NCBI GenBank assembly: GCA_015522955.1
Contig: WALG01000089.1
Location: forward strand, 1 to 12,668
Source: DHVE2 group archaeon
GTDB lineage: Archaea; Thermoplasmatota; Thermoplasmata; Thermoplasmatales; Aciduliprofundaceae
Length of the DNA: 12,668 bases
Direction of reading: 5' to 3'
In this document: positions 6,439 to 12,609 of the stretch, piece by piece
How positions within the stretch are numbered: position 1 is the first letter of the stretch
Layout of the letters: every line of letters begins with the position of its first letter
Position numbers and translations under genes: made by a program
Notes under the pieces: generated by a model
Seen by the model: only the letters and a program-made list of their open reading frames with translations
Database searches by the model: none
What the model was told of the DNA's origin: nothing

Positions 6439-7299
6439 ATGCCCCTGCTTGAGGTTAAGAGTGTAACCAAGTATTACGGAAAGAAGAGGGTGCTGGATAA
6501 TGTGAGTTTCTCCCTGGAAAAGGGTGAGATACTTGCTCTCTTAGGCCCAAATGGCGCGGGAAAAACCACGCTTATGAGGATAATTGCAGAGGGGCTGAGC
6601 CATCGAGGCCACGTGTTTTTTAAGGGCAAGATTTTGAAGGATAGGAGCGTAATAGGATACTGCCCGCAGGAGGGCATACTTTACGAAGATCTAAGCGCAT
6701 ACGCCAATCTAAAGTTCTACTCCTATCTACACAAGAGAGACGGTAGGTGGGCAAGAAAAATGATGGAAAAATTCGAGATTCCGGATAAAAAGGTTAAGGA
6801 ACTTTCTGGGGGGATGAAGAAAAGGCTTAGTATAGTCATCGCCCTCGTGGGAGAGCCTGAACTCTTGATTTTGGATGAGCCCACCGTGGGTCTTGATGTG
6901 GAATCCCGCCATCAGGTCTGGGAAATTATAAGGAGCCTGAGAGAGGAGGGTAAGGGCATAATCCTATCCACCCACTATATGGAGGAGGCCGAGCATCTCG
7001 CCGATAGGGTGGCAATAATCAACGAGGGAAAGATAATTTCCGTGGATACCGTGGATGAATTGAAGCGAAGTTCTGGAATAAAAAGTGCCATAGAGATTCG
7101 TGGCCTATTTCAAGAGATTCCTGAAGGTTTTGTGAGGGAGAATTCTTCCCTGGTATTCTATTCCCAGGAGCCCAAAAGGGATCTAGTGAATGTGGTAATC
7201 CTGGCGTCTAAAGTGGGTAAAATAAAAGAAGTTGTGGTTAGAGAACCCACTCTTGAGGATGTGTTCATAAAATTGACAGGAAGGAGGTTGAAGGAATGA
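6439..7299 (+). CDS. ABC transporter ATP-binding protein (DrrA-like ABC-2 exporter)
   Basis: A 286-residue ATPase with all nucleotide-binding motifs: Walker A GPNGAGKT (36-43), Q-loop Q77, signature LSGGM (122-126), Walker B LLILDE (142-147) and switch His179 (STHYMEEAE). The C-terminal ~80 residues form the extra domain common in exporters of the DrrA/CcmA type. It powers the permease encoded next; the ATG of that gene overlaps this stop (ATGA), so the two are translationally coupled. The substrate is unknown; drugs, lipids and export of small molecules are all seen in the family. A TATA-like box 26 bases upstream of the ATG supports this start. Confidence 0.93.
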   Translation: MPLLEVKSVTKYYGKKRVLDNVSFSLEKGEILALLGPNGAGKTTLMRIIAEGLSHRGHVFFKGKILKDRSVIGYCPQEGILYEDLSAYANLKFYSYLHKRDGRWARKMMEKFEIPDKKVKELSGGMKKRLSIVIALVGEPELLILDEPTVGLDVESRHQVWEIIRSLREEGKGIILSTHYMEEAEHLADRVAIINEGKIISVDTVDELKRSSGIKSAIEIRGLFQEIPEGFVRENSSLVFYSQEPKRDLVNVVILASKVGKIKEVVVREPTLEDVFIKLTGRRLKE

Positions 7300-8516
7300 A
7301 GGGTGTGTATGCATTTTTCTGGAAGGGAATGAAAGAGTTCTTTGCCTCCAAGGAAGCCGTGTTCTGGACATTCATATTTCCCATAATTTTCGGCTTGCTC
7401 TTCGCCGGGGTATTCGGGCATGAATCCTCTCCATCTTCCATTCCCGTAGGCATAGTGCCTGAAAAGGATTCTAATAATACTCTCTGTAAAGTTTTCATAG
7501 ATGGAATGCAAGGGGCAAAGGTGGATGGAAAGAAACTGTTCGAGTTGCACAACTACTCCTCGGAGAGCGGTGCCATATTTTCTCTCAAAAATGGAAGGGT
7601 TAAGGCACTGCTAATATTCGATGACAATTTTACGGAGAATATCACCTCGGGAATCGGTCAGGGGAAAATAAAAGTAATCCTGGATAAGAGGGATGCCCAG
7701 GAGTATCAACTTGTCAGTTCAGTGCTTGCCTCTTACATATCCTCTTTCGAAGACAGGGTGAGGGAGATTAAGGTGAATATAACCATGGAATACATTACTC
7801 AATATGGAAATATGACAGAGGAGAATGCCACCTCTGTAGAGAGGTGGATGAAAAGCTTTGCAAATCCTCTCAAAACTCAGGAAGAGATTTACCATGGAGA
7901 ATCTTCCACAGAAACTGCAAGGATGTGGTATCTAACTGCCGCCATCGGGGTAACATTTGTGTTCTCTGGAATGATATCCGCAGCATCCATGATATCCTCC
8001 GAGATAGAGAAAGGCACGGCAAGAAGATTATTGACCACAAAAACCAAGCCCTGGGAGATGCTCACAGGTGATATACTCACCGTGCTTTTGATTCAACTGA
8101 TTTCCTCGCTTCTCATCATTCTATCCTTCATTGTGGTTTTCAGAGAACTTATAATTTTTCCGCCGTCGGTTATTCTCATGCTGGTTATAGCGGCGCTTAG
8201 CACAACTTCCTTGGGTTTGCTTTTCTCCGGGATAACGAAGACACAGAGAGCCGCGGCGGGCATGGCCAACGCCATAGCCTGGCCAATATCATTCATAACA
8301 GGGATTTTCTTTCCCTCGTTCCTTCTGCCGGAATGGATGCGCTCCATCGGAGATTATTTCCCTGCCAGTGCTTTACTTCGAGGCATCAGAAAGGTGATAA
8401 TTTACAATCAGGGAATTGGAGATTACATGCCCCAGATAATAGGAGCAATAACCCTAACCCTAATTTTTCTGGTTACCGGTTCCATTCTCTTCAGGTGGAG
8501 AATGAGAACCCTTTAA
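7296..8516 (+). CDS. ABC-2 type transporter permease
   Basis: A 406-residue membrane partner of the ATPase encoded upstream. The first membrane helix is at about 22-41. A large extracytoplasmic domain follows (about 42-210), with several N-x-S/T sequons (for example NYS, NFT, NIT, NMT, NAT) that could be glycosylated in an archaeon. Five more helices lie at about 212-233, 260-283, 291-312, 321-341 and 379-398. The arrangement of one helix, a large loop and a five-helix ABC-2 core is typical of YhfP/NatB-like exporters. The segment SSEIEKGTARRLLTTKTKPWE (split around 234-254) is the usual coupling region facing the ATPase. The substrate cannot be inferred. The stop overlaps the convergent osmC-like stop by a few bases. 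Confidence 0.88.
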   Translation: MKGVYAFFWKGMKEFFASKEAVFWTFIFPIIFGLLFAGVFGHESSPSSIPVGIVPEKDSNNTLCKVFIDGMQGAKVDGKKLFELHNYSSESGAIFSLKNGRVKALLIFDDNFTENITSGIGQGKIKVILDKRDAQEYQLVSSVLASYISSFEDRVREIKVNITMEYITQYGNMTEENATSVERWMKSFANPLKTQEEIYHGESSTETARMWYLTAAIGVTFVFSGMISAASMISSEIEKGTARRLLTTKTKPWEMLTGDILTVLLIQLISSLLIILSFIVVFRELIIFPPSVILMLVIAALSTTSLGLLFSGITKTQRAAAGMANAIAWPISFITGIFFPSFLLPEWMRSIGDYFPASALLRGIRKVIIYNQGIGDYMPQIIGAITLTLIFLVTGSILFRWRMRTL

Positions 8517-8914
8517 CCTTTTTTCTCACACGGATTTATTATTTCGTATGTTCGGGTTACTTCCGTGGATTTAGAAAGCATGGCATTAACGGAGCAGTAC
8601 TTCTCTTCAGAGAGTTTAATAGCCTTCTCCACGCTTTCTTTCTTCACATTACCTACCACCACATACTTAAGGTGTATTTTGGTGTATATCTTAGGATAAT
8701 CCTTGGCCCTCTCGTAATCAATGTATACATTGACCTCCCTCACGGGCTCGCGCATCTTCTGTAAAATCATGAGCACATCGATACCTGTGCATCCACCTAA
8801 ACTCGCAAGTACTGCTTTCATTGGACTCATACCTTTCCCATTACCCGAAAGTATAAGTGCCGTGTTTTCGTCTTCTGCCGTAATCAGCAAATCATCATGC
8901 ACCCTAACTCTCAT
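8513..8914 (-). CDS. OsmC/Ohr-family protein, probable thiol peroxidase
   Basis: A 133-residue protein with the OsmC fold and both conserved cysteines: C42 in LGGCTGIDV and C107 in EKYCSV. In studied members these reduce organic hydroperoxides with thiol cofactors; archaeal members of the general OsmC branch are mostly untested. The region around GMSPMKAVLASLGGC carries the helix that presents the peroxidatic cysteine. An in-frame TAG sits just upstream, so ATG 8914 is fixed. The gene is convergent with the ABC permease and the two stops overlap in TTAA. A TATA-like box about 39 bases upstream suggests a short leader of about 13 bases. Confidence 0.88.
   Translation of the reverse strand: MRVRVHDDLLITAEDENTALILSGNGKGMSPMKAVLASLGGCTGIDVLMILQKMREPVREVNVYIDYERAKDYPKIYTKIHLKYVVVGNVKKESVEKAIKLSEEKYCSVNAMLSKSTEVTRTYEIINPCEKKG
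8519..8524 (+). terminator. T6 tract, possible terminator of the ABC operon
   Basis: Six T follow the permease stop immediately. Archaeal RNA polymerase terminates at T-rich stretches, so this is a plausible end for the exporter transcript, although it lies inside the end of the convergent OsmC gene. Confidence 0.3.
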
Positions 8915-8919
8915 TTCAA

Positions 8920-8939
8920 CCTACCCAAGAAAGAGTAGG
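8920..8939. repeat. Short inverted repeat at the OsmC transcription start
   Basis: CCTAC (8920-8924) and GTAGG (8935-8939) form an inverted repeat with a 10-base centre. It lies between the OsmC TATA-like box and ATG, across the predicted transcription start. It could be an operator, but five-base arms are weak evidence. Confidence 0.25.
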
Positions 8940-8947
8940 CCTATGCG

Positions 8948-8957
8948 GTATTAAAAT
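8948..8957 (-). promoter_or_regulatory. TATA-like promoter for the OsmC-family gene
   Basis: The minus strand reads ATTTTAATAC, centred about 39 bases before ATG 8914. The expected start near 8927 gives a leader of about 13 bases. An A5 on the plus strand (8968-8972, T5 for minus-strand transcripts) may end the upstream MoaE transcript. Confidence 0.4.
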
Positions 8958-8980
8958 ATTTTCAGCGAAAAATGGGAATT

Positions 8981-9355
8981 TTATTCTTCATATACGTCAA
9001 TTCTTTTTACTGGTTCCCTCTTTTTAATCTCATCTATTCCATATCTGCATGCATCAAATCCCTCTTTACGATGCACCGTGCACACCAAAACAGCAGCAAC
9101 CAAGTCGCCCACCTTTAATCTGCCCGTACTGTGATAGAGAAGTACATCCTTCACAGGATACAACTTCCGTATATCTATTTCAATTTTTTCCAAAAGGTTA
9201 CGAGTATTATCACCAGTCTCACACATCATAACTTTTACCTTTTTACCACCCACTTGGGAACGCACAAACCCAAAATAAGACACAATGGAGCCGCACCCCT
9301 CGCACCGGAACATTTCTATTAATTTTTCCATTGAATATCTTCCAAGAACAATCAT
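8981..9355 (-). CDS. moaE: MoaE, molybdopterin synthase catalytic subunit
   Basis: Transfers two sulfurs from MoaD thiocarboxylates to precursor Z (cPMP) to make molybdopterin. Family features in order: GSIVSYFGFVRSQVGGKKV (22-40, with R32), YHSTGRLKVGD (74-84; the usual HR-x-G reads HSTG), VCTVHRKEGFDACRYGIDEIK (91-111, in two parts; H95-R96 line the active site) and the lysines K111/K112 and K117 near the end, corresponding to the catalytic lysine region. At 124 residues it is shorter than the bacterial enzyme (about 150), with a trimmed C-terminus. An unusual CEGC (18-21) lies near the N-terminus. Its ATG overlaps the nop5 TGA by four bases, so it is the last gene of an RNA-related operon and not with moaD. 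Confidence 0.87.
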   Translation of the reverse strand: MIVLGRYSMEKLIEMFRCEGCGSIVSYFGFVRSQVGGKKVKVMMCETGDNTRNLLEKIEIDIRKLYPVKDVLLYHSTGRLKVGDLVAAVLVCTVHRKEGFDACRYGIDEIKKREPVKRIDVYEE

Positions 9356-10155
9356 TTACCTACCTCCTGCACCCGTTTTAGCCATTCTTTCTTAAGAGTA
9401 TCCCCCATAAATTTACCACCATAGTAATCAATCTTTGCTGCGATGGCAAGTTTCGCTGCAAGGGTTCGGGCTATTTTTCCTCTTATTTTTCTGGATGTGT
9501 TTCTCACTTCAGGCACACGGAAAATAGTACCATGTTTGGGACATTTACTCCCACTCCTTAAATGCCGGAAAAAGGCATCCTCGGCACCTAAAACCTGGAT
9601 GGTGCTCGCAGGCATCCTAGCCAATCTATAGAGACCACCAGCATCGGCTATCAACCTAGCCCCAATTATTGGCCCTACCATATAGGTTATATTGGGCGCA
9701 ATTTTCTGCATTTCCTCTTCTATTTTCTCATAAAGATATTCCCTCAGAGACTCAAGTTCTCTGAGTTCTTTATGCAGAAGTTGTAAGGTGTCTATTTGTA
9801 TATCCTTTATTCTTTCAATTCTTTCCCACTCCAGTATGCGTTCCTTTATCAGGTTCTGAATAGAAATGATGTCATCATAGGTATTTAGATGCTCCACAAG
9901 AATGTAATCCTCGCTGAGTTTCTCACGCATCTCCTCTTTGACCAGTTGAATGGCTACAGATTTGAGTTCTTTTACATCATATATTTCTCCCTCAAATTTT
10001 ATCTTCTGACCTTCCGCCATTTTCCCCAAAGGGCTCAGATCTCCCATCTTCAGTTTTCGCAGAATGGCCGCTCTTTCCTCGGGTGGAAAAACTATTTTCT
10101 CAACTACCTTGCCATTTTCAATCTTAAATGCTTCATACCACCTAATCACTATCAA
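9352..10155 (-). CDS. nop5: Nop5 (Nop56/58-family) C/D-box sRNP core protein, short form
   Basis: Scaffold of archaeal C/D-box ribonucleoproteins that guide 2'-O-methylation; it binds L7Ae-bound RNA and fibrillarin. The N-terminal part (about 1-100) corresponds to the fibrillarin-binding domain, residues about 100-150 form the coiled-coil dimer region, and the NOP domain covers 150-267. Recognisable segments are NITYMVGPIIGARLIADAGG (155-174), LGAEDAFFRHL (189-199, the GAEKALFRHL motif), KCPKHGTIFRVPEV (204-217) and RTLAAKLAIAAKIDYY (230-245). At 267 residues it is a short form without the lysine-rich tail. The start is TTG 10155 or GTG 10149; a GAGG ribosome site lies about 5 bases before the TTG. 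It overlaps the zinc-ribbon gene by 14 bases and moaE by 4. The fibrillarin gene, often adjacent, is not in this window. Confidence 0.92.
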   Translation of the reverse strand: MIVIRWYEAFKIENGKVVEKIVFPPEERAAILRKLKMGDLSPLGKMAEGQKIKFEGEIYDVKELKSVAIQLVKEEMREKLSEDYILVEHLNTYDDIISIQNLIKERILEWERIERIKDIQIDTLQLLHKELRELESLREYLYEKIEEEMQKIAPNITYMVGPIIGARLIADAGGLYRLARMPASTIQVLGAEDAFFRHLRSGSKCPKHGTIFRVPEVRNTSRKIRGKIARTLAAKLAIAAKIDYYGGKFMGDTLKKEWLKRVQEVGK

Positions 10156-10669
10156 CGAACCTCACCCCAAACCAGAGAAATTCATTATCAATTTTCTCCG
10201 TGTAACTCCCCAGAACATTTTCCTCAAGAAGATAAGTAATTGCATCCTTTATCTCTGTGATCTCATATTCCTTAAGGTCTCCCTGAATATATTTTGCTAT
10301 CTCAGTTATTCCGTCCTCTTCCCACTGGGGAGTGTTTTTGATATTGACCTTCAAATAGCCTCGCATCTTTATCTCCGCCTTTATGATGCGCCCTATCTTG
10401 AGGTGGATGGAATCGTAATAGATGGCACGGCCAATGCCCAGAAAATCTCCGTAATACCAGCCACAGTGAGGGCACATGTAAAGCGGGATATCACTATCTG
10501 CATCCACAAGCATCAGTTTACCTTTACCACAGTGCCTGCATATGAGATCCGGGGTTATTTCGATCTTTGGCTTCTCATAAACCACATAATCCTCCAATTT
10601 GGCACCGCAGAAGGGGCAGTAATTGGCGTTATCGCTGAGTTTGGCACCGCAGTTGGGGCAATACTTCAT
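10142..10669 (-). CDS. Double zinc-ribbon protein of unknown function
   Basis: A 175-residue protein with two zinc-binding sites. The first is CPNC...CPFC (C4, C7, C18, C21), the second CRHC...CPHC (C44, C47, C66, C69). The following ~105 residues are an unrecognised alpha/beta region with YGDFLGIGRAIYY and a helical end. There are no membrane segments or catalytic motifs. It is the first gene of a zinc-ribbon, nop5, moaE operon with overlapping frames, so a link to RNA processing or translation is reasonable but only inferred. A TATA-like box about 27 bases upstream supports ATG 10669 as a leaderless start. Confidence 0.75.
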   Translation of the reverse strand: MKYCPNCGAKLSDNANYCPFCGAKLEDYVVYEKPKIEITPDLICRHCGKGKLMLVDADSDIPLYMCPHCGWYYGDFLGIGRAIYYDSIHLKIGRIIKAEIKMRGYLKVNIKNTPQWEEDGITEIAKYIQGDLKEYEITEIKDAITYLLEENVLGSYTEKIDNEFLWFGVRFVDSD

Positions 10670-10690
10670 AATCGCCCTATGATTTGGTGG

Positions 10691-10699
10691 GATTTAACA
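10691..10699 (-). promoter_or_regulatory. TATA-like promoter for the zinc-ribbon/nop5/moaE operon
   Basis: The minus strand reads TGTTAAATC, centred about 27 bases upstream of ATG 10669, preceded by a purine-rich GGAGGAAAA that could be the TFB-recognition element. Confidence 0.5.
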
Positions 10700-10955
10700 T
10701 TTTCCTCCCCTATGCAGAACTGGCAACTCAGTCCATGAAGAGGATGCTTTCTGTAATTTCATCTTGAATGAAAATCAGAAAAAGATGTTAGCGTTGAAAA
10801 TGACATGGGGTAGCAATGAACATAGCGGCCTTACTACTTTTATAGTCAACCTTCATATGGTTCTTATGAATGGAGTTCTGCACCGCAATATCAGAGGAGA
10901 GAAGAAAGTATCGTTTTTTCATATATTTCTATCCCCCAGAAATCTGCTCAAAACC

Positions 10956-10963
10956 TATAAATA
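10956..10963 (+). promoter_or_regulatory. TATA-box promoter for the winged-helix regulator operon
   Basis: TATAAATA is close to the archaeal consensus and is centred 26 bases upstream of GTG 10986, giving a leaderless transcript. It decides the start of the regulator. Confidence 0.65.
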
Positions 10964-10985
10964 CCCTGACCAGCATAGAAGATCT

Positions 10986-11420
10986 GTGGATGATCTGGAA
11001 AAAAGAGTGCGGAGAGTCGAAGATTTGCTTTCTCGGTATCTGGAGAATGAATATCTGAGATATATAAGGCACATACTCGCATCCTATCTCAAACTTATAA
11101 ATCTTTATGTGGAATACGGAAAGATAAGCCCAGCAATAATTTTTCCAGAAATTAAAGATTCAATTTCTCGGGAAATAATCGAGATTCTCTTCTCCTATGG
11201 AAATTTAAATACCTCGCAGATAACAGAGGAACTGAAAAAATCTCGAGGAAAAGCATCTCGGCGTATAGTCAGAGAGAAACTGAATAATCTGATGGAGACA
11301 GGAATTGTGGAGTGCGAAGAAAGAAAAAATGAGAAGGTATATTCCATATCCGAGTATGCTGTCAAAAAGTGGTTAAAAGTGCTCGGAATAAATATAAAGG
11401 GAGATACTCCTAAGGAATAA
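10986..11420 (+). CDS. Winged-helix transcriptional regulator, leaderless GTG start
   Basis: A 144-residue protein from GTG 10986. An N-terminal helical, coiled-coil-like segment (MDDLEKRVRRVEDLLSRYL, 1-19) extends into a long helical region to about 45. It is followed by a winged-helix DNA-binding domain (about 58-132): SREIIEILFSYGNLNTSQIT (61-80) gives helices 1-2, a basic recognition helix follows (KASRRIVREKLNNLMETG, 89-106), and the wing is VECEERKNEKVYSIS. It resembles MarR/ArsR-type archaeal regulators; no effector-binding residues are evident. An in-frame ATG at 10764 would add 74 residues without domain character, and the TATA box within that stretch argues against it. The stop lies 13 bases before the next gene. 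It probably controls its own operon, by inference from position. Confidence 0.75.
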   Translation: MDDLEKRVRRVEDLLSRYLENEYLRYIRHILASYLKLINLYVEYGKISPAIIFPEIKDSISREIIEILFSYGNLNTSQITEELKKSRGKASRRIVREKLNNLMETGIVECEERKNEKVYSISEYAVKKWLKVLGINIKGDTPKE

Positions 11421-11429
11421 TGGAGGTGA
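11421..11429 (+). promoter_or_regulatory. Strong ribosome binding site before the acidic helical protein
   Basis: GGAGGTGAT is nearly a perfect match to the 16S rRNA 3' end, four bases before ATG 11434. It marks this gene as internal to an operon, in contrast to the leaderless first gene. Confidence 0.8.
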
Positions 11430-11433
11430 TAAG

Positions 11434-11826
11434 ATGACTGAAGAGAGAAAAGTGGAGATAGAAATGGGCAATGACGAAAAGGATGTAGAAGAGTTAAAAG
11501 AAGTGATGAATACTCTGAAAGACACTGTACCCGCGCTTATAAAGGGAATTGTAGATGCTCTTTACTCTTCACAGAGTGCAGAAGATTTTGGCAAGCAGGT
11601 TGCAGATTTCTACAAATCTATGATAGAGGCAGGTATGAACAATGAGCAGGCTTTTGAATTAACCAAGCAATTTATGGAAAGCAGAGATATCGTTGGCATC
11701 TTGAAGAAGGTACTCTCCGAGGGAAATTGGGGAAAATGGAAAAATGAGAACGTAGAGGTGGAGGAGATAGCAAAGAGGGTTAAAGAGGAGGTAAATGAAG
11801 AGTTAAAGAAAGAAAAAGAGAACTGA
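11434..11826 (+). CDS. Acidic, mostly helical protein of unknown function
   Basis: Not recognised. The 130 residues have no signal peptide or membrane segment. The predicted make-up is helical throughout: a charged N-terminus (KDVEELKEVMNTLKDTVP), a central amphipathic region (about 30-100) with paired motifs DFYKSMIEAGMNNEQAFEL and FMESRDIVGILKKVL, and a strongly charged end (about 107-130) of E and K that could form a coiled coil. There are no cysteines or catalytic signatures. It has the best ribosome site in the window and sits 13 bases after the regulator, so it is likely to be co-expressed with it and relatively abundant. A role as a regulator's partner or membrane-associated factor is speculation based on the next gene. 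Confidence 0.7.
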   Translation: MTEERKVEIEMGNDEKDVEELKEVMNTLKDTVPALIKGIVDALYSSQSAEDFGKQVADFYKSMIEAGMNNEQAFELTKQFMESRDIVGILKKVLSEGNWGKWKNENVEVEEIAKRVKEEVNEELKKEKEN

Positions 11827-11835
11827 GGGTTTTGC

Positions 11836-12066
11836 ATGGGACGCTCAGTGCTGTATCTTATAGCATATGTTCCTCTCCTAATAATCACTCTTATTTTCAG
11901 TTATATAGGCTATCTTCAAAAGGTGAAAAAATACAGGCACATATTCTTTAAGACCCTGCGAAAAGAAGGTGTGCCCAGAAAGACCGCAAAGGCCCTTTGC
12001 AACAAGATAAGAATCCTCAGACTTCGCGATTTCCTCAAATACGGAAATATGAGAGGTATGTGGTGA
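11836..12066 (+). CDS. Small single-pass membrane protein with a basic tail
   Basis: Not recognised. The 76-residue protein has one hydrophobic helix (about 5-27, VLYLIAYVPLLIITLIFSYIG), followed by a strongly basic region (KVKKYRHIFFKTLRKEGVPRK) likely to lie in the cytoplasm by the positive-inside rule. The segment EGVPRKTAKALCNKIR (44-59) looks like a short amphipathic helix that could contact RNA, DNA, lipid or the acidic protein encoded just before it. A TGAGGG ribosome site overlaps the upstream stop, with nine bases between the genes. Opposite charges of the two neighbours make a complex plausible but unproven. Confidence 0.6.
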   Translation: MGRSVLYLIAYVPLLIITLIFSYIGYLQKVKKYRHIFFKTLRKEGVPRKTAKALCNKIRILRLRDFLKYGNMRGMW

Positions 12067-12067
12067 G

Positions 12068-12078
12068 AAATTTATTTT
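12068..12078 (+). promoter_or_regulatory. Possible TATA box before the ICMT-like methyltransferase gene
   Basis: AAATTTATTTT is centred about 30 bases before ATG 12103. A ribosome site GGGAGGG (12088-12094) also precedes that ATG, so the gene may be read from the upstream operon, from its own promoter, or both. Confidence 0.3.
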
Positions 12079-12102
12079 TGAAAACTTGGGAGGGAATAGA
12101 TT

Positions 12103-12609
12103 ATGCATAAGAAAAACATGGGTCACTTAATTGGTCATATGATTTATATTGTTTTGTATGGGCTTTTGATAATATCCACCATCTTTCTTTACAATTCTGC
12201 TAATATATTGGCGTTACTATATTTAGGTTGCTCAATCTTAGTATTAGGATTCACCTTCCTTCTGTGGTCAAGCCAAGCACGGAAAAAAGGTAATCTGCAA
12301 GGAGATATTAACAAAAATTTTCTTGTTGAGAGTGGAATGTATGCCTTTGTTCGTCATCCCGGGTTTCTGGGGCATATGCTAATAATTTCCGCATTGGTCA
12401 TCATCTCGCAAAATTGGATTAGTTTGAGCATTGGCATAATGTTAATTATTCTATTATATCTTGCCATAATAGAAGAAGAAAAGAGGGATATAGAGAAGTT
12501 TGGCGACAAGTATAAAGATTATATGAGGAGAGTTCCCAGAATAAATCTATTAATTGGTTTTGCAAGGTGGCTTCGTAGGAAAGAAAATAAAGAAGAATCA
12601 GGAACTTAA
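12103..12609 (+). CDS. ICMT/PEMT-like integral membrane methyltransferase
   Basis: A 168-residue membrane protein of the isoprenylcysteine carboxyl methyltransferase / phospholipid methyltransferase superfamily. Four hydrophobic helices are seen at about 9-31, 34-55, 87-103 and 106-124. The SAM-binding signature is present: GMYAFVRHPGFLGH (78-91; R84-H85-P86), then EEEKRDIEKFGDKYKDYMRR (124-143) and VPR (144-146), matching the family pattern GxYxxxRHPxY...EE...FGxxYxxYxxxVPR. The family methylates lipids, prenylcysteines or other small membrane-bound acceptors; the substrate here is unknown, and archaea are not known to use classical CAAX prenylation. It follows the small membrane protein after 36 bases, with a good ribosome site, and may belong to the same operon. 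Confidence 0.85.
   Translation: MHKKNMGHLIGHMIYIVLYGLLIISTIFLYNSANILALLYLGCSILVLGFTFLLWSSQARKKGNLQGDINKNFLVESGMYAFVRHPGFLGHMLIISALVIISQNWISLSIGIMLIILLYLAIIEEEKRDIEKFGDKYKDYMRRVPRINLLIGFARWLRRKENKEESGT

Larger units (their letters stand above)
10670..10985. other. Divergent intergenic region, about 316 bases
   Basis: It holds two leaderless-type promoters at its ends: TTAAAT for the zinc-ribbon gene on the left and CTATAAATA for the regulator on the right. The plus strand is open from 10764 in frame with the regulator, but the peptide has no domain character and the promoter lies inside that stretch, so I do not read it as coding. I found no tRNA, and no convincing C/D or H/ACA guide RNA. The remaining ~250 bases are unexplained and long for this gene-dense window. 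Confidence 0.5.

Noticed and set aside
7158..7552. Minus-strand open frames opposite the ABC permease start
   Set aside because: They overlap strong coding sequence on the plus strand and have no recognisable features.
10720..10765. Possible C/D-box guide RNA on the minus strand (AAGATGA ... CTGA)
   Set aside because: Box C has a mismatch, the boxes are only about 27 bases apart, and no internal C'/D' pair is visible.
10748..10775. Short inverted repeat TTCAT-CTTGA-ATGAA as a hairpin or operator
   Set aside because: A five-base stem in AT-rich DNA is expected by chance, and it lies nearly 200 bases from either promoter.
10764..10985. Upstream 74-codon extension of the winged-helix regulator
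   Set aside because: The peptide shows no domain features, no ribosome site precedes the ATG, and a good TATA box within it points to GTG 10986.
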